A stretch of DNA of 50,497 bases, taken from positions 64,001 through 114,497 of the IMG/VR virus record IMGVR_UViG_3300019124_000003; one strand, written 5' to 3'. This stretch comes from a virus. Of the stretch, positions 14,209 to 24,100 are shown piece after piece. Position numbers and translations under genes: made by a program. The notes below the pieces were generated by a model that searched no databases, was not told the origin of the DNA, and saw only the letters and a list, made by a program, of their open reading frames with translations. Each line of letters begins with the position of its first letter. Positions within the stretch are counted from its first letter, which is position 1.

Positions 14209-14896
14209 CATCCTGCGTCGTTATAGCCTCACCTGCGTCGATGCGCGCCTTCAGCTCGGCATAGATCCGGAAGCATTCCGACACGTGAGCGCCGATCGCG
14301 TCCGAGATCGCGATGATCTCGGCAGCCGTGAGCGGCACCGTCGAGCCGTCGGCCGCGGCCCAGTTCTCGATCACGTTCGGGTCCGCCTCGGCGCGCAGCC
14401 GTGCGCCTGCGACCATGAGCTTCGAACGGTCGTCGGTATCGATCGGCACCCCGTTCACGACGATGCCGCCCGTCTCGACCTCCCAGCGCTTGTTCCTGGC
14501 GTATTCGAGAATATCCACGGGACGCGGCTCGACGAGGTTCAGGATCTCGTCCGCGTTCTCGCCCGGTTCCTCGGGCCACGGCCGCATGTGCTGGATCCAG
14601 GCGTCGAGCTCCGCGCCGGTGACGTAGCGTCCGTTCTTCTTCGGCAGGTGGAAGCGGTTCGACAGGCCGTCGGCGTAATCGACCTCGACGACGCCCGAAC
14701 TGGCGTCGAAGGCGCGGATCACATAGGCGACCGGCTCGCGCAGATCCATCTGGGCCGGGTCCGGCTCAGGCAGCGGATTGGGCGAGGGCGGAAGGGTCGC
14801 GTCCTCGTTGCCCGGCGTCAGACCCTCTTCCGGCGGACGCCAGGTCGGGTCGTTCTCGTCAACCTTGCCGATGGTCACTTCAGTCTCTTCTGCCAT
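14183..14896 (-). CDS. DUF4376-type tail fibre assembly protein
   Basis: The C-terminal region (about 135-220) matches the DUF4376 pattern seen in phage tail fibre assembly proteins: RNKRWEVETGGIVVNGVPID then TDDRSKLMVAGARLRAEADP and DGSTVPLTAAEIIAISDAIG. The N-terminal half is Pro/Glu-rich. At 237 aa it starts at 14896, with GGGGAG 5 nt upstream. The gene is directly coupled to the glycine-rich adhesin (TAATG overlap), so it probably helps assemble or present that protein. Confidence 0.75.
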   Translation of the reverse strand: MAEETEVTIGKVDENDPTWRPPEEGLTPGNEDATLPPSPNPLPEPDPAQMDLREPVAYVIRAFDASSGVVEVDYADGLSNRFHLPKKNGRYVTGAELDAWIQHMRPWPEEPGENADEILNLVEPRPVDILEYARNKRWEVETGGIVVNGVPIDTDDRSKLMVAGARLRAEADPNVIENWAAADGSTVPLTAAEIIAISDAIGAHVSECFRIYAELKARIDAGEAITTQDVDAAFAVL

Positions 14897-15621
14897 TAAA
14901 CTCCCCATTCGATCAGGATGCGGCCACGGGCGCCCGCGCCGGACGTGTAGACCCCGGCCACGGCCCGGGCACCGCCCGAGCCGACGGTGACGGAGAAGGT
15001 GCCGCCCCAGCCCCAGGAGTAGTCAGAGCGCGAATAGCCGCCGCCTCCGCCTCCGCCGTTGGCCTGGCCGGCGCCGCCCCCGCCGCCGCCCGGGAAGCCG
15101 CCGTTGCCGGCCGTTGTGTAACTGGCGCCACCCGCACCACCCGCGCCGCCGCCGCCGCGGCAATCGGCGCCGCTGGCGCCACCCGTGGCGCCGTCGGTGT
15201 TGGTGTGATTGCCGCCCGAAGCGTTGCCGCCCGGTCCTGGATTGTTGGCGCCGCCGTAACGGGCGCCCGTGACCGAGTTGTAGCCCGAAATGCGACTGGT
15301 GCCGCCGGATCCGCCAGCGGTCAGGTAAGCGCAGCCTCCTCCGCCCGAGCCCCAGATGCGGAAGCGCAGCCAGTTGTAGGCGGGAACGCCGACGCTGTGA
15401 TCGCCCGCGCCGCCGTCCCAGGACCCGCCCGAGGTCTTGTAGGAGCCGTGGAACTGATTGAAGGCGATGTAGCCGCCGGTCGAGATCGAGCCGGTGGCCG
15501 GGGTGTTCGGCACGAGTCCGCCGCCCCGGTAGTAGTGGCTCAGATAGTTGGGCGGACCCCAGTTGCCGTATTCGTCGCGGATCTGGCTCATCCAGATCGT
15601 GCCGGAGGAGGGAAGTGCCAT
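14896..15621 (-). CDS. Glycine-rich tail adhesin
   Basis: The 241-aa product has an N-terminal attachment part (1-65, SSGTIWMSQIRDEYGNWGPP) and a beta region, then many Gly runs between residues about 93 and 200 (SGGGGC, GAGGAGGA, GGFPGGGGGGAG, ANGGGGGGGYS). Glycine-run segments separated by variable loops recall the polyglycine-II sandwich adhesins at fibre tips of T-even phages (gp38 type). Sequence homology to them is not claimed. Its position next to the fibre and an assembly protein supports receptor binding. Confidence 0.7.
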   Translation of the reverse strand: MALPSSGTIWMSQIRDEYGNWGPPNYLSHYYRGGGLVPNTPATGSISTGGYIAFNQFHGSYKTSGGSWDGGAGDHSVGVPAYNWLRFRIWGSGGGGCAYLTAGGSGGTSRISGYNSVTGARYGGANNPGPGGNASGGNHTNTDGATGGASGADCRGGGGAGGAGGASYTTAGNGGFPGGGGGGAGQANGGGGGGGYSRSDYSWGWGGTFSVTVGSGGARAVAGVYTSGAGARGRILIEWGV

Positions 15622-15624
15622 GCC

Positions 15625-18600
15625 TTAGATCCCCGCAGCCGCCAGACGGGCCATGACGAAGGCCATCTGGGTTTTCAGGCTCTCGTGCTCGGCCTTCAAA
15701 TTGTCGTTCTCGGCTCTGAGCGCGGCGATCTCGCCCGCCTGAGCGATCACCTTGTCGTCGAGCTCCTTGACGGCCTCGATGATGACCGGCGAGAGCTTGT
15801 CGTAATCGACGACCTTCCAGCGCTCGTTGTCGTTCTCGGCGTCCTCGATCGACAGCCGGACGATCTCGGGCAGCACGGCCTCGACCTGATCGGCCAGGAT
15901 GCCGATGTCTCGCTCGCCCGGGCGCCCAATGAGCTTCGTGCGGTTGTTCCAGGTGAAGCGCACGCCGTTGAGCGACCGGACGATTCCGAGGGCGCCGCTG
16001 ATGCGCTCCACGTCGTCCTTCAGACGCGGGTCCGAATAGGCCGCGATATTGCCCGAGGCGACCATCGTGCCGTCGGGCGTCGAATACCAGCGCCAGGCGC
16101 CCGACGACCAGCCGCCGAGGCCGAAATAGCCGTCCGCGCGCAGGCCGAGCTGGATGCCGTAGTAGTTCACGGCATGGAAGCTGATGCAGGCCATGTCCCA
16201 GTCGCCGGTGCCGCCGGTGCTGCGGATCTCGAGCGAGGCGTTGTTGTAGCCGTTGACCATCTGGCCCGACATTGCACCGGCATAGACCCTGCCGGAGAAC
16301 GAGGGGCTGTTGAGGTTCGCCTTTTCGGCCATCCAGGTCGAGAGATGGCCCTGGCGGTGCTGGATCCACATGTCGCCGTTGTCGGGGAAGTAGGCCGCCC
16401 AGCCCCCGCCCGAGCCCAGGAAGCCGATCACGTTGCCGTCGTGATGAACGTAGCGCGTGACGCCGCCGTTCGTGCCGCCGCGCATGGAGATGATCGAGCT
16501 GCCCTGACCGACGCCGACGGTAAGACCGCCGCGGGTCGCGATGCCGTTGGTGTGCTGAACGTCGAGGCCGGCGTTCTGGATGGTGATGCCGCCGGCCGTC
16601 ACGGTCAGGCCGTGGCCCATCGAGACGACGCCTGTTGAGTTGTTGAACGAGAGCGGACGCAGGCTGTTGTAGGCGCCGTCGGCGTCGCCGTCGTTCGTCA
16701 CCAGGAACCAGGTGCTATTGCTGTCGTTGCGCAGGATGAGGCCGCGGCCGGTCGCACCTGCACTCGTCTTGATGCGCAAGCCATTCGGTGTCTCGGAGGT
16801 GATCGTGCCCTTTGCGCTCAGGTTGCCGCCGGCATCGATCTTCATCAGTAGCGAGCCGCCGCCGGCGTCGAACTGACTGGTCGCGTGCGAGCCGCCGTTG
16901 TAGAGCGCGAAGGCGCCACCGGTGCGCAGGTAGAGCGTGCTGCTCTGGACGCCGATGCCGTAATTGGTGTTCCAGAGGTTGAGCATCTGCCGGGTGACGG
17001 CGCCGAAAGAGAGCGAGCCGCTGAGCGTCTGGTTCGCGCCGGACAGATCGCCCGTATAGGACGAGAGGCTCAGGTTGCCGCTATGATAGACGGTATTGCC
17101 GTTGAGGGTCATACCGCTTGTATCAATCGTGGCGATCGCGGCCGTGCCGACCTCGTTGAGGACGTGGAAGCTGTTGTTGTTGGCGTAGAGAACCGTGCGG
17201 CCGGAGCCGTTGAGGCCGGAGGAGTTCTGGTCCGCCAGCTTGCCGCCGTGCGAGAGCACCACGCCCTCAAGCTCATCGCGGAAGTTGAGGTTGCTGGTCA
17301 GCGTGACGGCCTTGGAGAAGATCTCAAGGGTATCCAGATCGGTCCCAAGATAACCGGACAGGGCCATCTTGCCGCCGCTGTCATCGCCAGTAGGGTCGCC
17401 CGCCTGAATGTAGATCCTGCCGTCGGTGGTTCCAGCGACGCGGAACCGCGCGCCGCCCGACCCGAAGGTGCCGCTCAGCTCGTTGCCCGTGAAGGCTGGG
17501 TTGTTCTTGTCGGCCTTGTTGCTGAGCTGGTTTCCGACAGCCGTCGCCCAGTCAGTGATGTCGGCCGAGGTCAGGGTCACGTCGCCGGTGCGGCCGGCAA
17601 CGCTCGTCACCGCGGCCGTGGCGAAGGTGTTCGTGAAGGTGCCGGTCGCCGGATCATAGGAAAGACCCGCGCCCGCCTTCACGGCAGCTCGCGCCGCAGC
17701 GGTCGCTCGCGCGTCGGTGTAATACTTGTTGGTCGAGCCCTCGGGCAGGTTGTCGGTCGAAGCGAGAGCGCCCTGCGTCCAGACCTCGCTGCCGAAGACC
17801 CTGACGCTCTGCGCTTCCGCGTCGATCACCAGGCCGTCGCGAATGCCGCCGTCCGATCCTCGATGAAAACGGAAGTAGAGCCGGTTCTCGTTGCTGGTCG
17901 AGCCCGGCTTGATGATGCTGACTCGGCTCCAGAAGGTGTTGGCGATCGTCTCGTTGGTGAGCGAGATCGTCAGGTCGTTCTTGGCGCCCGTCCGCCGGAA
18001 GGTGGTAGCGCCATCGAGCGTCACCGATCCGCTGAACGTATTCGCACCCGTGAAGGTATTCGCCGTGCCCTTCTGCGCGAAATTGGCGCCCGAGATCACG
18101 CCGGTCGCGGCATCATAGGAGATGCCGTTCGAGCCCGAGAGTGCGGCCCGGGCCCGGGCGTCGGTGTAATACAGATTCGTGCCCTCGGACACGTTGCTGG
18201 TCGAGATCGTGATCGACGACAGCGGCACGGTGCCGGTGAGCTTCGTGGCGTCGAGCGAGGTCACGTTCAGGCTGATATTGCCCGAGCCGTCGAAAGCCAC
18301 GCCCGAGGCGGTGGCTGCGCCCGAGAGTGCGATCGTGCGGGCCGTGGCAAGCTTGGTCGCGGTGTCGGCATTGCCCTTGAGCGCGCCGTGGAAATTCGCC
18401 GCCTCGACATCGCCCTTGGTGCCGGCGGACGACAGGTCGTTACCCGAGGTGAGCGCGGTCCAGCGGTCGGTGGCCTCGTCGAACACCCAGAAGGCGTCGG
18501 TGCCGCCGCGCTCCATCTTGATGCCGCCGTAGGGCGCCGAACCGGTGTTGGCCTTGGCGACCTCGAGGATGGTGTCCTCGATCCGCACCGAGCCGACATC

Positions 18601-20085
18601 GAGGAAGATCGTGTCGCCCTGCACGGTCAGGTCGCCCGTGACGGTCAGGTTGCCGGTGATGGTGCCGCCCTTGTTGTCGAGCGGGGTGTAGCCGAGCGCG
18701 GTCGTCACATCGGCCGAGGACAGGGCCCGGGCCGAGGTGACGCGGCCCTTGGCATCCACGGTGAGGTTCGAATAGGTGCCGGCAGTCACGCCCGAATTGG
18801 CGAGCGTCAGGGTAAGCGCGACGTTGCCCGAGCCGTCGAAGTTGACGGCCGGCGCGGTCGCATCGCCCGTGGCCGAGAAGGCGCGAGTGGTCTGGAGCTT
18901 GGTCGCGGTCGAGGCGTTGCCCGAGAGGGCAGCCGTGATCGTGCCGGCGACGAAATTGCCATTGGCATCGCGCCGGACGACGGTGTTGGCGGTGTTGGCC
19001 GAGGTGGAATCGGCGAAGTTGAACGGGGTGTAGCCCAGCGCCGCCGAGATGTGGCCCGCAGCGAGCGCTTCGATCGCCGTGACCTGGCCCTTGGTGTTGA
19101 CGGTGACGTGCCCATACTTGCCGGCCGTCAGCCCGGAGAGCGCCGGCAGGGTCGTGGCGATGGTGATGTTGCCGGTGCCGTCGAAGCCGACGCCCACAGC
19201 CGTCACGTCGCCCGAAAGCGCGATGGTCCGGGCGGTCTGGAGCTTCGAGGCGCTGGTGGCGTTGCCCTCGACCGGGCCGTAGAAGGTCGAGGCCTCGATC
19301 GGCGCCTTGGCCTTGGTGGCGAGATCGTTGGATGAGGTATAGGCGGTGAGCCGGTCGGTGCTCTCGTCCCAGACGAAGAACGCGTCCGAGCCGCCTCGCT
19401 CCAGCTTCAGGCCGAGGAAGGGCGCGACGCCCGTGTTGGCCTTGCCGACGGTGATGATGGTGTCCTCGACATCGATGGTCGAGGTGTTGAGGACGACGGT
19501 ATCGCCCTCAACGACAAGGTTGCCGGCGACATTGAGGTTGCCGCCGACGGAAAGATGGCTCGCGACCGACGCCTCGTGCGAGATTTCCCAGCGCTTGGTC
19601 GGCAGGTCGTCGCGAAACAGGATCGAGGCGTCGGTCTCAACGCCGCGCTCGATGATCAGGCCGGCCATCTTCGAGGGCGCGCCGGCGAAATGCTTGCTCA
19701 GGGTCCAGGTCGGCGAGGCGACGCCATCCAGCAGTCCGCCGCCCGCGCCCAGCGTGTAGAGGGAGGCGTCCAGCGTGCCGAAGGCCTGCGCGAGAAGACC
19801 AGCGGTGTTCTCGTCGCCGTAGGAAAGGGTCGGGATCTTCAGGACCGGCGTGAAGGTCTGGTGAATCGCGTAAGGCTGATCGACCTTGGTCGCGCCGGTA
19901 TAGAGCGAGTTCAGGGTGACGGTCGAATTTTCCGGATCGACCGCGATGATCTCATACCAGACGTTCTCGCCCGTGAACGAGAACAGGTGTCCGGGCTGCA
20001 CATTGCCTTCGAGTTCCGCACCCTTGAATGTAACAACCTGAGCGCCCGTCTCAATCGATGCCGAGCCGAACCTGTATTGAGCCAT
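15625..20085 (-). CDS. Long tail fibre with S74 intramolecular chaperone
   Basis: This 1486-aa trimeric fibre is predicted from repeated beta modules: residues 188-255 recur at 480-550 (GDT...DVEDTI..V.KANTG.AP), and 274-313, 389-428 and 571-610 are three copies of a GNA-x-TA-x-KL-x-T-R module. The C-terminus, from about 1351, is a peptidase S74 chaperone (SDPRLKDDVERI, DIGILADQVEAVLPEIV, VDYDKLSPVIIEAVKEL) ending in a coiled coil. S74 domains trimerise the fibre and self-cleave before or at the Ser of the SDxRxK motif (S1351). A strong promoter with an embedded operator lies upstream. Confidence 0.88.
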   Translation of the reverse strand: MAQYRFGSASIETGAQVVTFKGAELEGNVQPGHLFSFTGENVWYEIIAVDPENSTVTLNSLYTGATKVDQPYAIHQTFTPVLKIPTLSYGDENTAGLLAQAFGTLDASLYTLGAGGGLLDGVASPTWTLSKHFAGAPSKMAGLIIERGVETDASILFRDDLPTKRWEISHEASVASHLSVGGNLNVAGNLVVEGDTVVLNTSTIDVEDTIITVGKANTGVAPFLGLKLERGGSDAFFVWDESTDRLTAYTSSNDLATKAKAPIEASTFYGPVEGNATSASKLQTARTIALSGDVTAVGVGFDGTGNITIATTLPALSGLTAGKYGHVTVNTKGQVTAIEALAAGHISAALGYTPFNFADSTSANTANTVVRRDANGNFVAGTITAALSGNASTATKLQTTRAFSATGDATAPAVNFDGSGNVALTLTLANSGVTAGTYSNLTVDAKGRVTSARALSSADVTTALGYTPLDNKGGTITGNLTVTGDLTVQGDTIFLDVGSVRIEDTILEVAKANTGSAPYGGIKMERGGTDAFWVFDEATDRWTALTSGNDLSSAGTKGDVEAANFHGALKGNADTATKLATARTIALSGAATASGVAFDGSGNISLNVTSLDATKLTGTVPLSSITISTSNVSEGTNLYYTDARARAALSGSNGISYDAATGVISGANFAQKGTANTFTGANTFSGSVTLDGATTFRRTGAKNDLTISLTNETIANTFWSRVSIIKPGSTSNENRLYFRFHRGSDGGIRDGLVIDAEAQSVRVFGSEVWTQGALASTDNLPEGSTNKYYTDARATAAARAAVKAGAGLSYDPATGTFTNTFATAAVTSVAGRTGDVTLTSADITDWATAVGNQLSNKADKNNPAFTGNELSGTFGSGGARFRVAGTTDGRIYIQAGDPTGDDSGGKMALSGYLGTDLDTLEIFSKAVTLTSNLNFRDELEGVVLSHGGKLADQNSSGLNGSGRTVLYANNNSFHVLNEVGTAAIATIDTSGMTLNGNTVYHSGNLSLSSYTGDLSGANQTLSGSLSFGAVTRQMLNLWNTNYGIGVQSSTLYLRTGGAFALYNGGSHATSQFDAGGGSLLMKIDAGGNLSAKGTITSETPNGLRIKTSAGATGRGLILRNDSNSTWFLVTNDGDADGAYNSLRPLSFNNSTGVVSMGHGLTVTAGGITIQNAGLDVQHTNGIATRGGLTVGVGQGSSIISMRGGTNGGVTRYVHHDGNVIGFLGSGGGWAAYFPDNGDMWIQHRQGHLSTWMAEKANLNSPSFSGRVYAGAMSGQMVNGYNNASLEIRSTGGTGDWDMACISFHAVNYYGIQLGLRADGYFGLGGWSSGAWRWYSTPDGTMVASGNIAAYSDPRLKDDVERISGALGIVRSLNGVRFTWNNRTKLIGRPGERDIGILADQVEAVLPEIVRLSIEDAENDNERWKVVDYDKLSPVIIEAVKELDDKVIAQAGEIAALRAENDNLKAEHESLKTQMAFVMARLAAAGI
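18256..19266 (-). repeat. Repeat modules within the tail fibre gene
   Basis: Three copies of a roughly 40-residue module (fibre residues 274-313, 389-428, 571-610) share GNA..A.KL.T.R....G...A..V.FDG.GN. They probably extend the fibre shaft and could recombine. Confidence 0.6.
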
Positions 20086-20110
20086 GAGAGATCCTTCTGC
20101 TGGTGCCGTT

Positions 20111-20139
20111 ATAATAAGTCATTACTGACTTACGTTCAA
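20111..20139 (-). promoter_or_regulatory. Tail fibre promoter with embedded operator
   Basis: On the minus strand TTGAAC (20134-20139), 17 bp, TATTAT (20111-20116). Operator copy 11 lies between the two hexamers, so a bound repressor would exclude RNA polymerase. Confidence 0.75.
20115..20132. promoter_or_regulatory. Operator palindrome, copy 11 (perfect arms)
   Basis: TAAGTCA-TTAC-TGACTTA fills the spacer of the tail fibre promoter. Confidence 0.88.
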
Positions 20140-20143
20140 TGCA

Positions 20144-20491
20144 CTAGGAAGGCAGCTCCGGCATGTTTGCCTCGGCGATCTTGATCGCGCGGTTGTAAAG
20201 CTCGGCGGTGTCGAGGTCGCCCGGATTGGGATAGGGCATGTCGAAATGCGGCGTGAAATCCGCCGAGATCAGGTAGGACATCCCGGAATAGATCTGTTCC
20301 GGCAGGCCCGGCACCGGACGTGCCAGGCGCAGGCGTGTGTCGTCGATCACCTGGGCGATCTGCACGGCAATCAGGAAGGCGTCGAGGATGAACACGTCGC
20401 CGGCCTTCACGTTGTCGCGCCAGTGGGTCCCCTGCCCTGTCACCAGGGTCTTGCCGCCCTCGAGGCTCACGGTCCCTTCGGAGTATTTCAC
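20144..20491 (-). CDS. Tail tip/fibre-associated protein (115 aa)
   Basis: Beta-rich small protein MKYSEGTVSLEGGKTLVTGQ followed by GTHWRDNVKAGDVFIL. Its opening pattern (sequence-G-T-V-S...V-T-G-x-G-T-x-W) is similar to the start of the long fibre (residues 1-60, GAQVVTFKGAELEGNVQPGH), suggesting a shared carbohydrate-binding or collar-like fold. It is coupled by ATGA overlap to the next upstream gene. Function inferred from context only. Confidence 0.55.
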   Translation of the reverse strand: MKYSEGTVSLEGGKTLVTGQGTHWRDNVKAGDVFILDAFLIAVQIAQVIDDTRLRLARPVPGLPEQIYSGMSYLISADFTPHFDMPYPNPGDLDTAELYNRAIKIAEANMPELPS

Positions 20492-20700
20492 AGAGGCATC
20501 TCCGTCTGGTTGGCCTTGTCCTTCTTCGGAAGCCTCGCCTCGACGAAGGCGCGCAGGCGCGGCGTCAGCTTGCCCGGATCCTTGGCGTGATCCGCCACGA
20601 AGGCCTCGATGAAAGCCTCGAGATCGGACTTCGCCTGCTTTGCGGGAGCGGCCGCGCGCTCGGCGCGGGCCGGATCCTTGGACTTGTGCTCAATTCTCAT
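20488..20700 (-). CDS. Small basic hypothetical protein (70 aa)
   Basis: MRIEHKSKDPARAERAAAPA... is Lys/Ala-rich and helical with no recognised family. It overlaps both neighbours within the tail-tip operon. Confidence 0.55.
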   Translation of the reverse strand: MRIEHKSKDPARAERAAAPAKQAKSDLEAFIEAFVADHAKDPGKLTPRLRAFVEARLPKKDKANQTEMPL

Positions 20701-21106
20701 GGTTCACCGTGAAGGTCTGGGCTAGAAACGGAACGGAATGGACGGTGACGGCGTATTCGCCGGGCTCATCGAAGGAGAGCGCGGCGTGGCCGTCATCGAC
20801 CCGGTAGATCTCGCCCTCGATCTCGATCCAGCACGGCACCGGCAGGCCGGTCAGCTCCAGGCCGGCGAGCTGGGCCTGGCCGGGCTGCTTCGCGCGGATC
20901 TCGCGCGCCGCGACATCGACGTAGTGGGTGTTCGGGTGCCCTTCGCCGACGAGGTAGGGCTGCCTCTCGTCGTGGATCAACTGGTCGAGCGAAATGCGCG
21001 CCATGTTGCCCCAGGACACGATCATGCCCGTTTCAGGGTCGTAGTTGACGAAAGGATAGCGGCCGAGCGGGTCGAGCCACTCGGCGTAATCCTCGAGCTT
21101 CCTCAT
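20690..21106 (-). CDS. Tail-tip accessory protein (138 aa)
   Basis: The product begins MRKLEDYAEWLDPLGRYPFV and is beta-rich toward the C-terminus (PCWIEIEGEIYRVDDG, EPGEYAVTVHSVPF). The family is not recognised with certainty. The start overlaps the stop of the central tail-tip gene (ATGA), so it is likely part of the baseplate or tip, or a small fibre connector. Confidence 0.5.
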   Translation of the reverse strand: MRKLEDYAEWLDPLGRYPFVNYDPETGMIVSWGNMARISLDQLIHDERQPYLVGEGHPNTHYVDVAAREIRAKQPGQAQLAGLELTGLPVPCWIEIEGEIYRVDDGHAALSFDEPGEYAVTVHSVPFLAQTFTVNHEN

Positions 21107-24100
21107 CGCGCGAACTCCAAGACTGTCAGGACGATCTGCCCGCCCTGCATCATGCCGGACGGACGGAGCTGGAAGTTGTGGTTGCCCTCGTAGGTCGCCG
21201 TGCGCTCGACCATCGTCATCGTGCCCTGCTGCGAGTAGAAGTTGGTGACGACTCCCTCGCGGGCGTTGTATTCCGTGCGGGCCACGTAGGCGCGGCCGTA
21301 GAACGTGCCGACGGCCGCGCTGTTGTGCCGGATTTCGAAGCTGGCATCGGTGCGATCGAAGGACGTGGACGTGGAGCCGGAATAGGACGCCAGGATCACC
21401 AGTCGCGCGCTCTGACGGCAGTAGACGTTGAAGTTGATCAGCGGGTTCGGGTTGCCGGCCGCCCACTGTGCGGACGCGGTGTTGCCGGCCGTGACCGAGC
21501 CGTTGGCAAGCCGCAGCGTATCGATCTCGGCAAAGCCGATCTTGGCGCGCTTGATCACCGCATCGCCGATCTGGGCCGAGTCGGTGATCAGGGTCGTGGC
21601 CGAAAGCTCGCGCGCCGTGATCGTGTAGGCCTGGATCTTGGTCGCGTGCAGCGAGTTGGCGTGGATCTTGTCGCCGTGCAGGTCCGCGATGTAGGCGTTC
21701 GAGATTGCCGCACCGGCAATGTAGGTGCCGATGTTGTGGGCGGAAATGTAGTCGATCGCCGACATGGCGCCGAAGCCGGTCGCCTGCGAGCGGTCCACGG
21801 TGTTCTGGCGCGCGAGCTGACCCAGGTTGACGACCTTGTTGCCGTCGATGTTGCCGGAGATCTTGGACGCGGAGAGCGCCTGGATCGCGCTGTCCGGAAT
21901 CACCGACGAGCCGAAGCCGCCCGAGCCGAAGATCAGGTTGCCGTTGGCGTCGAAGAGCTGCAAGCCGTAATCGGTCGAGCCGCTGCCGAGCCGGCCGATC
22001 TTGACCCGCAGGCGCCCGGCCGACAGCTCGCCCGGAAGCACGCCGATCGCCTGGGCGTCGTAGATGCGGAGCGTCTGGTCGGGCGCGTTCAGGATGAAGC
22101 GGTCGCCGCCGATGCGCACCTTGTCCGCGGCCGAGAGCGTTCCACCCGCGAGCTTGTCGAAGGTGATCTGGCCCGCAAGATGGGTGTTTTCGATGATGCC
22201 GCCGCGGATCTGCGCCTTGTCGGTGATGAACTCGCCGGCTGCAACCAGGTCCGCGGTGAGCGAACGGGTCCGGATCTGCGAGCCGTCGATCATCGTGCGG
22301 CCGTAGGTGACGTTCAGATCGATGCCGCCGCGATAGGTCGCGAGGATGATGCTGTCCGGGCCGGTCGGCGCCGTCGTCGGGGTCGAGAGCGCGGTCGAGC
22401 CGCGGGTCCAGACGAAGTAGAGCGTCGTGCCGGCAGACCACGCCTTCGACGAGCCGGAGATCGCGTCCCGCTTCATCTTCCCGTCGTCGCCGATGTATTC
22501 GATCGTGCCGGAAGTCCACGTCACCAGGTTGGTGTCGCGGTTGTAGGAGAACTGGATCCCCGAGACGGTGATGCCGCGCAGGCCGACCGCGAGCTGATTG
22601 GCCGTGATCGAGTTGGTCGAGATCGCGCCGCCGCGGATCTTGGTCGCGTCGGTGCCGTCGCGCCAGCTCGCCAGGGTGGTGTCGCCGGCGATGAGGATCT
22701 GGCCCGGGTCGATCTTCGTGGTGCGCTGATTGATCACCGCGGCCGGGTCGTCGGCCCGCTCGTGGATCGTGCCGATCGAGACGCCCGTGGTGCCGACGGT
22801 GATCGTCGGCGGCAGCGCGGTGTGAATGTCGATATGGTCGCCCGTGATCGAACGCGCGCGGATATGCTCGGCGATCACCGCATTGGCCGCGATGTCGCCC
22901 TCCTGCACCTGACCCGGAACGACCACGGTGCCGGCCACCGCGTTGAAATCGCTGTAGAGGCCAGACGTATTGCGAGCGCGCACCCAGTAGAAGCGCGCTT
23001 CCCCGGTCGCGACCCCAGAGTGCGTAAAAGCGATTCCCTTCGACGTTCCGATCAGCTTATGAGCGTCGTCGGGGTTGCTCGGGTTCGGGCGAATGTCGGC
23101 GACGTGCGACCAGATCTCGATCACGTCGAGGTCCGGATCGGCCGGGTTGTTCCACTTCAGGAACACGCTCTTGAGGGACGCCTGTGCAGTCAGTCCTGAC
23201 GGCCGATTGGGTGCCCGCGTATTCACCGGGGTCGTGATCGAGACGACATCCGTGTAGCCCGAGGAGACCGAGTTGCGCGACACCGACTTGACGCGCACCG
23301 AATAGGTCTCGTTGAGCACCAGGCCCGTCCACTCGTAGGAGACGGTCTTGGCGTCGGCCGACTTCGGCCCGCCCGTGGCGAAGCCGATCCAGTCGCCGCC
23401 GGCGCGCATGATCTCGACCTCGAAGCGGCCGAAGTTCTCCGACGGGCTCTTGTCCCAGGTCGCGATGATCCGGGCGCTCAGGCCGCCGTCGGGCTGGCGA
23501 TCGAGCCTGGTCTCCAGCTTCAGCCCGGTCGGGATCGCCGGCGGGGTGGAGTCCACGACGATGCCCGAGGTGGTGATGGTGATCTCGGGGCTGATGTTGA
23601 GGCCGGTCTTGTCGAAGGCGTCGTAGGCCCCGAAGCGCACGTAATAGGTCGTGAACTCCTTGAGCGGCACCGACACGAAGTTGTTCGGGCCGTCATAGAC
23701 CGGCACGGTGCCGTAGGGATCGTAGCCGGACTTCTCCTGCGCCCAGACCATCGCGCCCGCGAAGTCGAGGTCGTCCGGGAAGTCGTAGTCGATGTAGAGG
23801 GCGCCGGAATTGTTGGTCCACAGGCGCGGGATGATCAGGTCCGGAACCGGGTTCTCGGGCACGATCTTGGCCGGCTTGGACTCGCGCCCGAGGTTGTCAC
23901 GCACCGTGACCTCGAAGCGGAACTTGCGCTGCGGGCCCTTGCCGATCGCGGCGAAGTCCGAGACATTGTTCTCGTAGGTGTAGGTGTAATCGGGAACGAA
24001 CACCGTCTCCACGCGCACGAGCTGGCCCGTCTCCACGTCGAAGACGCGGATCACGTTGTCGCGGAAGAACGGGTTGACGGCGCCCTGCCCGGCCGAGCCG

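Noticed and set aside
23187-23204. GCAGTCA-GTCC-TGACGGC inside the central tail-tip gene
   Set aside because: Only the left half matches. It lies deep in coding sequence with no junction nearby, so it is probably chance.
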